Source: Phenylobacterium sp.
GTDB lineage: Bacteria > Pseudomonadota > Alphaproteobacteria > Caulobacterales > Caulobacteraceae
Direction: 5' to 3'
Assembly (NCBI RefSeq): GCF_004297125.1
Contig: NZ_SCVD01000003.1
Coordinates: 1 to 64,000 of the forward strand
DNA length: 64,000 nucleotides
The translations under genes and the position numbers were made by a program. Within the stretch, counting starts at the first letter, position 1, and each line of letters opens with the position of its first letter. This document shows, piece after piece, positions 47,433 through 56,135 of this stretch. The notes below the pieces were generated by a model, which searched no databases, was not told where the DNA came from, and worked only from the letters and a program-made list of their open reading frames with translations.

Positions 47433-48161
47433 TCAGGCGGCAGTGGGAGCGCCGTCGTCCTTGAGCAGCTCCGCGATCAGGGCGTCGGCTTCCGCGCGGT
47501 GCGAGGCGCGCAGGTACGCGCGTATGCAACTCAGGAAGTAGAGCTGGGCCCGGACGACGAACTCCTCGTCGCCGATCCGCCCCGCCGCCCAGTCGGTGAC
47601 GTTGGCGTAGGACTGGTTGACGATGAGGTTGTTCAGGCGCGCGCGATTGGCGGGCGCCATCTTCACGACCAGCTTGCTCTTCTCGGCGCGGCCGCTCCAG
47701 CCGTCGCCGCTCCCCTGGGAAATCCGGTAGAGGGAATCGTAGATCCGCCGGTCGACCGTCGGCGAAAAGAAGACCCCGACCATGGCGGTCGCGTACCGCC
47801 GGAGGCTGATGGTGGCGCGGGCGATGTCGCGGATGCCCACCAGCTGTTCTTCCAGGGTGTCGGCGGGCGTCGGCCGCACTTCGCGCACCAGCTCGGCGAA
47901 ATGCTCGTCGATCGCGGCGGCGACGATCTCCTCCTTGCTGCCGAACACGTTGTAGAGCGTGCGCTGAGCCACATCGGCCCGTCGGCTGAGCTCGCGAATG
48001 GTGAACCCCTCGACCCCCATCTCGTCGAGCAGGCGCTGGGCCTCCGCGAGGATCCGGTCCCGCCGGTCGCGCATGAGCGCGCTCGCATACTTGCGGCGGG
48101 GTGGTTCCTCTGCGCTGTCGGGTTCAGCGGCGGGTTCCGAATCGGGTAGCCGGCGTGCCAT
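47433..48161 (-). CDS. TetR-family regulator 1
   Basis: The 242-residue protein has a helix-turn-helix DNA-binding domain in residues about 30-75: RILAEAQRLLDEMGVEGF, TIRELSRRADVAQRTLYNVFGSKEEIV. A ligand domain follows. The recognition helix AQRTLYNVF is nearly the same as AQKTLYNAF in the second TetR at 58283, suggesting the same or a similar operator. It is transcribed with the crotonase at 48217 (55-base gap). The start at ATG 48161 is chosen over the longer frame to 48266. Confidence 0.92.
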   Translation of the reverse strand: MARRLPDSEPAAEPDSAEEPPRRKYASALMRDRRDRILAEAQRLLDEMGVEGFTIRELSRRADVAQRTLYNVFGSKEEIVAAAIDEHFAELVREVRPTPADTLEEQLVGIRDIARATISLRRYATAMVGVFFSPTVDRRIYDSLYRISQGSGDGWSGRAEKSKLVVKMAPANRARLNNLIVNQSYANVTDWAAGRIGDEEFVVRAQLYFLSCIRAYLRASHRAEADALIAELLKDDGAPTAA

Positions 48162-48216
48162 CCGGCTGAGGTTGCCGCCCGCGAGCCGCCTGTCAACGCG
48201 GGTTCCGGGAATCCCC

Positions 48217-49065
48217 TCAGCGATCCGGCGCCTGTTCGGTGCGATAGTCGCCGAACGTCTGGTCACGCGACGTCAGCGCCTTGGTGACGCCCTGGCGAAG
48301 CTCGGCCATGTAGGCGCGACTGGCCGGGGTGTGCCATCCCAGTGCGTGGAGGTCGGCGCCGGCGCGAAGTCCGGCGCGCATCCCCATGGCCTCCATCTGG
48401 CGGTGGACGAGCCGCTTGTTGAGTTGAGCCAGTTCGGGGTCGAGCTTGGCGACCCGCTCGGCCATGGCCAGAACCGCGGCCTCGAGTTCGTCCTCCGGAT
48501 GGGCGCGGTTGGCGAACCCCAGGCGAACCGCCTCGACGCCCGACATCGCGTCCCCGGTCAGCATCTGTTCCATGGCCGCCCGCATGCCGATCAGCCAGGC
48601 ATGGTACTGATTGTCGGGCGGGGACATGGTGCGCACGGCCGGATAGCCGATCTGCGCGTCCTCGGCGACGTAGACCAGGTCGCAGGCCACCGCCAGTTCA
48701 GACCCGCCGGCCAGGCACCAGCCGTGGACCTGGGCGATGATCGGCTTGGACAGGTCCCACATCCGGAAGCAGCCTTCCACCACGTGACGGGCCCAGTGGC
48801 CCTGGCCCCCGGCCGTATGGAACGGCGTCCGGCCGACGCCGGCCAGGTCGTAGCCGGAGGAGAAGCAGGACCCGGCGCCCCGGATCACGATCACGCGCAC
48901 GTCGGGGTCGCGGTCGGCCGCCTCCAGCGCGGCGAACAGTTCGCCGCGCAGGGCGTTGGAGAGCGCGTTGCGCTTGTGCGGCCGGTTGAGGGTCAGGCGC
49001 CTGACCAGCGGCGCAGGCGTGTCCGTGAGCAGCAGGGGAGCCTCGGCGTCGCGCTGTTCGGTCAT
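48217..49065 (-). CDS. Enoyl-CoA hydratase/isomerase (crotonase) 1
   Basis: The 282-residue crotonase-fold protein has oxyanion-hole segments GAGSCFSSGYDLAG and QVHGWCLAGGSELAVACDLV. The Glu of GGSELA matches the first catalytic Glu of rat mitochondrial hydratase, but the second (position of Glu164) is not evident (GYPAVRTM), so the reaction could be hydration, isomerisation or hydrolysis. ATG 49065 is used. It is first in a unit with TetR 1 and divergent from the 2-oxoacid dehydrogenase operon. Confidence 0.88.
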   Translation of the reverse strand: MTEQRDAEAPLLLTDTPAPLVRRLTLNRPHKRNALSNALRGELFAALEAADRDPDVRVIVIRGAGSCFSSGYDLAGVGRTPFHTAGGQGHWARHVVEGCFRMWDLSKPIIAQVHGWCLAGGSELAVACDLVYVAEDAQIGYPAVRTMSPPDNQYHAWLIGMRAAMEQMLTGDAMSGVEAVRLGFANRAHPEDELEAAVLAMAERVAKLDPELAQLNKRLVHRQMEAMGMRAGLRAGADLHALGWHTPASRAYMAELRQGVTKALTSRDQTFGDYRTEQAPDR

Positions 49066-49154
49066 GCTGCTGTCGTCCTCATCTCGCCCCCGCTCAACGT
49101 GCGCCGCTATCCGCAGCGAGCTCAAGCTCGAAGTGGCCGCTGGCGTCTCAAATT

Positions 49155-49169
49155 TAGTGCAGGTTGCAT
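49155..49169. promoter_or_regulatory. Operator-like site H
   Basis: TAGTGCAGGTTGCAT matches the outer parts of the island motif but lacks the CACGTG core. It lies between the divergent crotonase and E1-alpha genes, eight bases before a TTGACG-like -35 at 49178. Confidence 0.4.
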
Positions 49170-49272
49170 CTTTTGCCTTGACGAGGAAAGGCAAACTTGG
49201 CCCTCTCGGGATGCCGGCGCGCCGTCGCCTGGAGGGCGGAAGCGCCGCTCAATATGCTGTAGGGGAAACGCG

Positions 49273-50274
49273 ATGGGATTGGCCAAGGCCGCATCGGATG
49301 CGGCGGATGTCGACACCGACACCCTGCTCGAGATCTACCGCCGCACCGCGCTGATCAACCGGACCGACGAGAAGTTCCGCGCCCTGCTGATGAGCGGGAC
49401 GTTGCGGCTCGTCTACTACCCGGTCCGCGGCCAGGAAGTCGTTTCGGCGGCCATGATGACGGCGCTGCGCCCCGACGACTATCTGGTCACCACCTATCGC
49501 GGCGTGCATGACCAGCTGGCCAAGGGAATCCCGCCCAAGATTCTCTGGGCGGAGTTCACGGGTAAGGCCACGGGCGCCTGCAAGGGCAAGGGCGGCCCGA
49601 TGCATATCACCCACCCGGAAACGGGCGTGATGGTCACCACGGGCATCGTCGGCTCGGGCCTGCCGATCGCCAATGGCCTCGGGCTCTCGTCGCTGCTCAA
49701 GGGGGACGGCCGCGTCACCGTCGTCTGCTTCGGCGACGGGTCCACCAACATCGGCGCCTTCCACGAAGCCATGAACATGGCCTCCATCTGGAAGCTGCCG
49801 GTGGTCTTCCTGTGCCAGAACAACCGCTACGGCGAGCATACCGCCTTCGCCGATAGCACGTCCGCCGGCCGGATCGTCGATCGCGCGCCGGGCTACGGCA
49901 TGAACGCCGTCCGCGTCGACGGGAACGACGCGTCCGAGATGTACGCGGCGGCCAAGGCGGCCGTGGATCGGGCCCGCGCCGGCGGTGGGCCGACACTGAT
50001 CGAGGCGATGACCTACCGCATGCTGGGCCACGTGTTCGGCTCGAACGCCAGCTATGTTCCGAAGGCGCTTCAGGAGGAGGCGGTCCGCGAGGACCCGGTG
50101 CCCAGGCTGCGCCAGAAGCTGCTCGACCTGCAGGTGCCCGAGGCCACCCTCGCCGGGATCGAGCAGGCCATCGACGGCGTGATCGCCGAAGCGGTCGAGT
50201 TCGCCCTCTCCAGTCCCTATCCGGACATCGGCGAGATCCGCAAAGACGTACTGGGCCAGGAGATCGCCGCGTGA
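49273..50274 (+). CDS. 2-oxoacid dehydrogenase E1 component, alpha subunit
   Basis: The 333-residue thiamine-diphosphate subunit has the TPP motif GDGSTNIGAFHEAMNMASIWK-region starting at Gly154 and ending QNN at 182-184. YRGVHDQLAKG and GKGGPMHITHPETG are typical of pyruvate/acetoin/branched-chain E1-alpha. Together with the beta subunit next door it decarboxylates a 2-oxoacid (or cleaves a diketone) and passes the acyl group to a lipoyl carrier. ATG 49273 follows AGGGG. Its stop overlaps the E1-beta GTG start by four bases. Confidence 0.94.
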   Translation: MGLAKAASDAADVDTDTLLEIYRRTALINRTDEKFRALLMSGTLRLVYYPVRGQEVVSAAMMTALRPDDYLVTTYRGVHDQLAKGIPPKILWAEFTGKATGACKGKGGPMHITHPETGVMVTTGIVGSGLPIANGLGLSSLLKGDGRVTVVCFGDGSTNIGAFHEAMNMASIWKLPVVFLCQNNRYGEHTAFADSTSAGRIVDRAPGYGMNAVRVDGNDASEMYAAAKAAVDRARAGGGPTLIEAMTYRMLGHVFGSNASYVPKALQEEAVREDPVPRLRQKLLDLQVPEATLAGIEQAIDGVIAEAVEFALSSPYPDIGEIRKDVLGQEIAA

Positions 50275-51263
50275 ACGCGCCCCTCAAGACGATCAGCTTC
50301 TCGCAAGGGATCAACATGGCCCTCGACGAGGCCATGGCGGCCGACCCCAACGTCTTCGTCCTGGGCGAGGACGTTGCCGACGAGCAGGGCGGGGGAGTCT
50401 TCAAGGCGACGCTTGGCCTGTCGGCCAAGTACGGCGCGAGCCGGGTCCGCTCCACGCCGATCTCGGAACAGGCGATCATCGGCGCCGCCGTGGGGGCGGC
50501 GATCACCGGCATGCGGCCGGTCGCCGAGATCATGTTCATGAACTTCCTCACCGTCTGCATGGACCAGATCGTCAACCACGCCGCGAAGCTGCGCTTCATG
50601 TCGGGCGGCCTGACGTCCGTCCCCCTGACGATCCGCTGCGGCACCGGCGCCGGCGTCGGCTTCGGCGGGCAGCACTCCGACATGCTGGAGGCCTGGTTCG
50701 CCCATGTGCCGGGCATGAAGGTGGTGACCGCCTCGAACCCCGCCGACGCCAAGGGCCTGCTGCTGTCGGCGATCGAGGACGACGATCCCACGCTCTTCAT
50801 CGAGAACGTGGCCATGTACGCCGCCCAGGGCGCGCCGCCGGAGGCCGGCTACAAGGTCCCGCTCGGCAAGGCCAAGGTGGTGCGCGAGGGCTCCGACGTC
50901 ACCGTGATCACCTACGGCCGGCCCGTCCTGGAAGTCGCCGCCGTCGCGGAGACCCTGGCCGGGGAGGGGGTCAGCGTGGAGGTCATCGACCTGCGCACCA
51001 TCGCCCCCTTCGACGCCGAGACCGTGCTGAACTCGGTCGCCAAGACCAACCGCGCCGTCGTCGTGCACGAAGCCGTCAAGGCGTTCGGCGTGGGCGCCGA
51101 GGTGTCTTCGCGGATCCATGAGGAGCTGTTCAGCCAGCTGAAGGCGCCGGTCGGACGGGTCGGGTCCAAGTATTCGCCGGTCCCGTTCTCGCCGCCGCTC
51201 GAGCAGGCCTGGCTCTACAGCCGCGACGAGATCGCGGCCGCCATTCGCAAAACCCTGGGCTGA
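50271..51263 (+). CDS. 2-oxoacid dehydrogenase E1 component, beta subunit
   Basis: The 330-residue partner of E1-alpha starts at GTG 50271, overlapping the alpha stop (GTGA). It shows ALDEAMAADPNVFVLGEDVAD, TPISEQAIIGAAVGAAITGMRPVAE (without break) and RCGTGAGVGFGGQHSDMLEAWFAHVPGMKVV, all classic for E1-beta. An alpha2beta2 enzyme is expected. The lipoyl-domain gene follows after nine bases. Confidence 0.95.
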   Translation: MNAPLKTISFSQGINMALDEAMAADPNVFVLGEDVADEQGGGVFKATLGLSAKYGASRVRSTPISEQAIIGAAVGAAITGMRPVAEIMFMNFLTVCMDQIVNHAAKLRFMSGGLTSVPLTIRCGTGAGVGFGGQHSDMLEAWFAHVPGMKVVTASNPADAKGLLLSAIEDDDPTLFIENVAMYAAQGAPPEAGYKVPLGKAKVVREGSDVTVITYGRPVLEVAAVAETLAGEGVSVEVIDLRTIAPFDAETVLNSVAKTNRAVVVHEAVKAFGVGAEVSSRIHEELFSQLKAPVGRVGSKYSPVPFSPPLEQAWLYSRDEIAAAIRKTLG

Positions 51264-51272
51264 AGAAACCAC

Positions 51273-51503
51273 ATGAGCTTTGAAATTCGGATCCCTGGCC
51301 TCGGCGCGGGCATGAGTGAGGGCAAGCTCGTCGCTTGGCATGTGAAGGACGGCGCCGCCGTGCGGGAAGGCGATCTCCTCTACACCCTCGAGAGCGAGAA
51401 GACGGCCCAGGACGTCGACGCGCCGGCGGACGGCGTCCTGAAGATCATCGGCGTCGAGGAGGAGATCTACCCGGTCGGCGAGCTGATCGGGACAATCGGC
51501 TGA
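51273..51503 (+). CDS. Free-standing lipoyl (biotinyl/lipoyl-attachment) carrier protein
   Basis: The 76-residue protein is a single lipoyl domain: IRIPGLGAGMSEGKLVAWHVKDG, then TLESEKTAQDVDAPADGVL with the likely lipoylated Lys43. In ordinary complexes this domain is the N-terminus of E2; here it is separate, while the E2 core at 57394 lacks one. The two probably complement each other. A biotin carrier role is less likely because the neighbour genes are E1 subunits, not carboxylases. Confidence 0.88.
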   Translation: MSFEIRIPGLGAGMSEGKLVAWHVKDGAAVREGDLLYTLESEKTAQDVDAPADGVLKIIGVEEEIYPVGELIGTIG

Positions 51504-51582
51504 ACCGGGCGGCGAACCCGCCGAGGCGTCGCCGCCGAAGTTTCTGGTCAAAGGGGGATGTTCCCTCGCGAAGGGGATGCCG

Positions 51583-52383
51583 ATGTCGAACAACAGCGGT
51601 GCGGGCGAGGGCCGGCTTGCGGGTCGCGTGGCGCTCGTGACGGGGGCCACCAGCGGTCTGGGTCAGGCCATCGCGGCGGGGTTCGCCCGCCAGGGCGCGC
51701 AGGTGGCCATCTGCGGCCGGCGTGAGGAGGTCGGGCAAGCCGTCGCCGAGGATATAAGGCAGGCGGGCGGAGAGGCCGTCTTCGTGACGTGCGACGTCGC
51801 CGACGGCGAACAGGTCCGCGACCTAGTCGCCCGCACCGTGGCCGCCTTCGGCCGTCTCGACATCGCCGTCAACAATGCGGGGCTCGGCGCCGCGGGCGCC
51901 AAGCTGGCCGAGCTGACCGAGGAAGAGTTCGACAGCGTGCTTGCGACCAACCTCCGCGGCGTGTGGCTCTGCATGAAGCACGAGATCAGGCAGTTCCAGG
52001 CCCAGGCCGATGGCGGCTGCATCATCAACATGGGCTCTGTCCTGGGGCAGGTCGCGCTGGCGACGGGCTCCCAGTACTCCGCGGCCCACTACGTGGCCGC
52101 CAAGCACGCCATCGAAGGGCTGACCAAGACGGCCGCCGCGGACTATGGGCGCGAAGGGATCCGGGTGAACACCCTGGCGCCGGGCGTGGTGGCGACGGCC
52201 ATCAGCGAGCATGTGATCACGGACGAGGCGCCCCTCATCAGCCGCTGGCGGGAGCGCATCCCCCTCGGCCGCCTTGCCGCGGTGGAAGATGTGGTCGGCG
52301 CCGCCGTGTTCCTGGCTTCCGCCGACGCCGCCTACGTGAGCGGCACGAGCCTCGTGGTGGATGGCGGCTTCCTCGCGCAATAG
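51583..52383 (+). CDS. SDR-family oxidoreductase
   Basis: The 266-residue classical SDR has VTGATSGLGQAIA, NNAG at about 95, a Ser in INMGSVLG and the active-site Tyr/Lys in HYVAAKHAIEG, with a slightly longer Ser-Tyr spacing than usual. Start ATG 51583 has AGGGG about seven bases upstream; ATG 51577 is possible but too close to that site. It is in the E1 operon, 79 bases after the lipoyl gene, so it may act on the same metabolite series. Confidence 0.9.
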   Translation: MSNNSGAGEGRLAGRVALVTGATSGLGQAIAAGFARQGAQVAICGRREEVGQAVAEDIRQAGGEAVFVTCDVADGEQVRDLVARTVAAFGRLDIAVNNAGLGAAGAKLAELTEEEFDSVLATNLRGVWLCMKHEIRQFQAQADGGCIINMGSVLGQVALATGSQYSAAHYVAAKHAIEGLTKTAAADYGREGIRVNTLAPGVVATAISEHVITDEAPLISRWRERIPLGRLAAVEDVVGAAVFLASADAAYVSGTSLVVDGGFLAQ

Positions 52384-52472
52384 CCCGTGGGTCGCCCTGC
52401 GCCCGCTCAAGGGATGAGCGGCGTGTCGCAGCGTTGGATGCGGTTCGCCCGCAAGCGCCAAGTGGAGGTCAC

Positions 52473-53219
52473 ATGCCTGGTTTCACAGGGAAGACGTTGC
52501 TCGTCACGGGAGCCGCCACCGGCCTGGGCCGAGCGGTCGCCACGATGGCCGCCGCGAGCGGAGCCAGGGTTGCGGTTCTGGACGTCAACGAGGCCGAGGG
52601 CCGGAAGACGGCCGCGGCGGTCGGCGGAAGGTTCTGGCGGCTCGATGTGGCCGATCCGTCGGCGTGGCGGGACGTGGTCGCCGACATCGAGCGCGAGTTC
52701 GGCCCGATCCACTACGCCCACCTGAACGCCGGCGTCATGACCCAAGGGCTGGGCGAGAGCCTGGCGGGGGCGAACGTGGAGTCCCTGAGCCCGGATCGCT
52801 ATCGGCAGGTCGTGGGGGTCAACGTGGACGGCGTCTTCTTCGGGCTGCAGACGCTGCTGCCGCGGATGAACACCGCCGCCGGTGAGGCGGTGACCGTCAC
52901 CAGCTCCGCCGCAGGTCTCGTCCCGATCCCGTTCGATCCGGTCTACGCGCTGACGAAGCACGCCGTGATCGGGTTGGTGCGGAGCCTCGCCCTGGCCTAT
53001 GCGAACGCCCGCACGCGGATCAACGCCATCTGTCCGGGCGGCTTTGCCAGTCCGCTGCTTCCCCCGGAATTCCGGACGGCCGCGACCATGTCGGCGGAGC
53101 AGATGGCGGCCGAGGTCGTGGACCTGCTGCTGACGGGCGCCACCGGCGAGACGCGTCTCAAGCTCAAGGCCGACGCTCCCGCACAGGCGGTCAGCCCACC
53201 GTTCCCGACCCTGGCTTGA
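52473..53219 (+). CDS. SDR-family oxidoreductase
   Basis: The 248-residue SDR has VTGAATGLGRAVA, a divergent NAG segment (HLNAGVM), Ser in TVTSSAAG and YALTK. It ends the E1-alpha/E1-beta/lipoyl/SDR/SDR operon. ATG 52473 is preceded by GGAGG. It is convergent with the acyl-CoA ligase gene five bases away. The two adjacent SDRs are not close copies of each other. Confidence 0.9.
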   Translation: MPGFTGKTLLVTGAATGLGRAVATMAAASGARVAVLDVNEAEGRKTAAAVGGRFWRLDVADPSAWRDVVADIEREFGPIHYAHLNAGVMTQGLGESLAGANVESLSPDRYRQVVGVNVDGVFFGLQTLLPRMNTAAGEAVTVTSSAAGLVPIPFDPVYALTKHAVIGLVRSLALAYANARTRINAICPGGFASPLLPPEFRTAATMSAEQMAAEVVDLLLTGATGETRLKLKADAPAQAVSPPFPTLA

Positions 53220-53224
53220 GGGCG

Positions 53225-54775
53225 TCAGCCGCCGATCGTCCGTTCCGTCGGCCAATAGCTTCGCCGCAGCTCGCGCTTGTTGACCTTGCCCATGGCGTTG
53301 CGGCCGATGTCGGCGAGGAACTCGTACGACCTTGGACATTTGAACCCCGCCAGGCGATCGCGGCAGAAGCGGTCCAGCTCCTCCGGCGACGGCGGCTGGC
53401 CGGGATCGCGCGCCATCACCAGCGCCTTCACCTCTTCGCCCATCTCGGCGTTGGGCGCGCCGATGACCGCCACGTCCGCCACCTCCGGATGTTGCAGCAG
53501 CGCCTGCTCGGTCTCGGCGGGATAGATGTTCACTCCGCCGCTGACGATCATGTCCGATACGCGATCGGTGATGAAGACGTAGCCGTCCTCATCGAAGTAG
53601 CCGACCTCGCCAAGGGTAAAGACCCCGGGCTCGAGGTGGACCGCGCGGGTCTTCTCCGGGTCATTGTGGTAGACGATCCCGCGGCCGGTAGTGTCGCGGA
53701 AATAGAGCTGGCCCACCTCGTTGACGCCGAGGCGCTCGCCGTCGTCGGCGACCACGACCAGCTCGAACGGGGCGAGGGTCTTGCCGACCGAACCCGGCTT
53801 TCGCAGCCACTCCTCGGAGGTGATCATGTTGGTGGTCCCGGCCTCGGTGGCGCCATAGGCCTCGATCAGGACGGGCCCGAACCAGTCGATCATCTGACGC
53901 TTCACGTCGCGCGGGCAGGCGGCGCCGGTGTGCGAAACCGCCACGAGGCTGGACACGTCGTACCGGCGCCGGATCGCCTCGGGGAGGGACAGCAGGCGCT
54001 GGAAGTGCGTGGGCACCATCAGGGTGCTGCGGACCCGGAAGTCCTGGATGGCGCGCAGGACCTGCTCGGGGTCGAAGCGGGAAAGCACTACCAGAGAGAT
54101 GCCGCCGGCCAGCAGGCGAACCGAGCCGAGTGGGCCCGTGTGGTACAGGGGACTGACGACCATCCCCGGCGCGCGGTCGCCCAAACCCGCGACCTGGGCC
54201 TGGAGCTTTCCGATGACCTCGGCCACCGTGACGCCCGCGGGGAACATCGTGGGGGGCGTCTCGGCGCCCTTGGGCCGGCCGGTGGTGCCGGAGGTGTAGT
54301 GCAGGTGGGGACGAGGCGGCATGTCCGCCGGCGGCTCCGCATCTGACGCTTCCGCAAGCCAGGTGTCCCAGGAGACCAGACCTGGCGTGGGCGGCGTGCG
54401 CCAGCCAATCACCATCCCGACGCCGGCCTTGGCGGCCGCGGCGAGGCCCACTTCAGCGGTTTCCGGCCCCACGAACAGCGTGTCGGCGCCGGAATCCTCG
54501 AGGATGTAGGCGACTTCATCGGCGGTGAAATGGAAGTTGACCGGGACGCTGGACACGCCGGCATGCAGCGCGGCCAGATAGGCGATCACGCCTTCGGCGC
54601 TGTTCGGGGCAAAGACGGCGATCCTGCCGGCGGGGCCGGCGGCGCGTGCGAGCAGGCCGTTGACCGCGCGGTTCAACGTGGCGTCGAGGTCGGACCAGGT
54701 AAGGGAGAAACGCTCGTCCGCCAGGGCCATTTCCTGGGGCTTGCGGCGCGCATTCTCCGCGGCTGCGAGTGACAT
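53225..54775 (-). CDS. AMP-binding acyl-CoA synthetase (CoA ligase)
   Basis: The 516-residue ANL-superfamily enzyme has the ATP loop YTSGTTGRPKG at 160-170, the EAYGATEAGTTN core motif, YVFITDRVSDMIVSGGVNIYP with the hinge region and a C-terminal Lys segment GRNAMGKVNKREL. It activates a carboxylic acid as acyl-AMP then CoA thioester, the entry into the beta-oxidation-like steps. It follows ACAD 1 by 21 bases and is probably in the same operon. Confidence 0.95.
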   Translation of the reverse strand: MSLAAAENARRKPQEMALADERFSLTWSDLDATLNRAVNGLLARAAGPAGRIAVFAPNSAEGVIAYLAALHAGVSSVPVNFHFTADEVAYILEDSGADTLFVGPETAEVGLAAAAKAGVGMVIGWRTPPTPGLVSWDTWLAEASDAEPPADMPPRPHLHYTSGTTGRPKGAETPPTMFPAGVTVAEVIGKLQAQVAGLGDRAPGMVVSPLYHTGPLGSVRLLAGGISLVVLSRFDPEQVLRAIQDFRVRSTLMVPTHFQRLLSLPEAIRRRYDVSSLVAVSHTGAACPRDVKRQMIDWFGPVLIEAYGATEAGTTNMITSEEWLRKPGSVGKTLAPFELVVVADDGERLGVNEVGQLYFRDTTGRGIVYHNDPEKTRAVHLEPGVFTLGEVGYFDEDGYVFITDRVSDMIVSGGVNIYPAETEQALLQHPEVADVAVIGAPNAEMGEEVKALVMARDPGQPPSPEELDRFCRDRLAGFKCPRSYEFLADIGRNAMGKVNKRELRRSYWPTERTIGG

Positions 54776-54796
54776 GATGGACCGTCCTGCGTTCGT

Positions 54797-56005
54797 TCAA
54801 AGACCCAGGGCGACCCGGGCCAGGATGTTGCGCTGCACCTCGCTCGAGCCGCCGAAGATCGTGCTCGCGCGGCCGTTCAGGAACCGCGCCGTCGGGGTGA
54901 CGGCGTATTCCGGACCGATGGGGGACTCATTGGCCCCGGTCCCCAGGGCGCCGCGCTGGTCGGGGAGGGCGTAGAGCCCCAGGGCGCGCATGCTGAGGTC
55001 CTCGATCTTCTGCCCCAGCTCGCTCGCGCAGAGCTTCTTCAGCGACGCGGCGGCGTTCCCGATGCTTTCCCCGTCCCGGCGACGGCCGGCGAGGCGGCGC
55101 TCGGTCCAGGCCAGGGCCATGACCTCGATTTCGAGCCGCGCCAGGTCACGGCGGAAGACCGGGTCCTCATAGAGCGACGCCGCTCCGTCGGCCGGCTGGT
55201 TCCGCGCGATGTCCACCAGGCGTTCCAGCGCCACGGACAGCGGCACGCCGGAGGAGCCGCCGCCGCGTTCGAACTCGAGCAGGTACTTCGCGACGGTCCA
55301 GCCTTCGTTCTCCGCGCCCATCCGGTTGGCCACCGGCACGCGGACGTTGTCGAAGAAGACCTGGTTGACCTCGTGCTCGCCCGACATGGAGATGATGGGG
55401 CGCACCGAGATCCCCGGCGCATCCATGGGCGAGACCAGGAACGAGATGCCCGCCTGCGGCTTGCCTTCGGTCGAGGTGCGGACCAGCAGGAAGATCCAGT
55501 TCGCGAACTGGGCGTGGGTCGTCCAGATCTTCGATCCGCTCACGACGTAGTCGTCACCGTCACGGACCGCGCGGGTTTGCAGCGAGGCGAGGTCCGAACC
55601 GGACTGCGGTTCGGAATATCCCTGGCACCAATAGTGCTCGCCGGAGAGCATGCGCGGCAGGAAGAAGGCCTTCTGCGCATCGGTCCCGTATCGCATGATG
55701 ACCGGCGCGCAGAGGCTGAGACCCATGCCCGGCAAGCGAGGCGTTCCGGCCCGCGCGCACTCTTCCTGGAAGATGGCGCCCTGACGCGGGGTCCAGCCCG
55801 GGCCGCCGTACTCGGTCGGCCAGGCCGGCGCGATCCAACCCCGCTCGAACAGGATCCGATGCCAGCGCCGGGCGAGGTCGCCATCGGCGAAGACGCCGGC
55901 CTGACGGGCGGTCAGCGCGCGGAGTTCGGGCGTGAACTTCGCCTCCAGGAACGCCCGCACCTCGTCGCGGAACGCCTCGTCGTCGTCCGAGGATCTCAAC
56001 GCCAT
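54797..56005 (-). CDS. Acyl-CoA dehydrogenase 1
   Basis: The 402-residue FAD enzyme has WCQGYSEPQSGSDLASL and the C-terminal RASTIFGGSSEVQRNILA. At the position of the MCAD catalytic base (IYEGT) this protein has IFGGS, so the base lies elsewhere or in a partner. The adjacent ACAD 2 gene suggests an alpha2beta2 heterotetramer, as known for steroid-degrading FadE26-FadE27 (ChsE4-ChsE5). ATG 56005 (MALRSSDDD) is chosen. It precedes the CoA ligase gene. Confidence 0.92.
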   Translation of the reverse strand: MALRSSDDDEAFRDEVRAFLEAKFTPELRALTARQAGVFADGDLARRWHRILFERGWIAPAWPTEYGGPGWTPRQGAIFQEECARAGTPRLPGMGLSLCAPVIMRYGTDAQKAFFLPRMLSGEHYWCQGYSEPQSGSDLASLQTRAVRDGDDYVVSGSKIWTTHAQFANWIFLLVRTSTEGKPQAGISFLVSPMDAPGISVRPIISMSGEHEVNQVFFDNVRVPVANRMGAENEGWTVAKYLLEFERGGGSSGVPLSVALERLVDIARNQPADGAASLYEDPVFRRDLARLEIEVMALAWTERRLAGRRRDGESIGNAAASLKKLCASELGQKIEDLSMRALGLYALPDQRGALGTGANESPIGPEYAVTPTARFLNGRASTIFGGSSEVQRNILARVALGL

Positions 56006-56120
56006 ACCCTCATTCCTTCCTCGGGAGCACGCCGCTGGCGCGGCCGCAGGCCCCGGTCGGTGCGACACCGACCCACCATCGGACATCTAGCGTCCGGCCG
56101 ACCTCGCACCAACCAAATAA

Positions 56121-56135
56121 TAGTTCATGCAGCAG
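56121..56135. promoter_or_regulatory. Operator-like site I
   Basis: TAGTTCATGCAGCAG matches the outer parts of the island motif with a poor core. It covers the end of ACAD 2 and lies about 116 bases before the ACAD 1 start, where a separate promoter would be needed. Confidence 0.35.

Noticed and set aside
47998..49272. Long upstream extension of E1-alpha
   Set aside because: It runs antisense through the crotonase and TetR genes and lacks family similarity; ATG 49273 has a ribosome site.
51273..51503. Biotin carboxyl carrier protein
   Set aside because: The domain alone could be biotinyl or lipoyl, but adjacency to E1-alpha/E1-beta and the lipoyl-less E2 favour lipoyl; no carboxylase is nearby.
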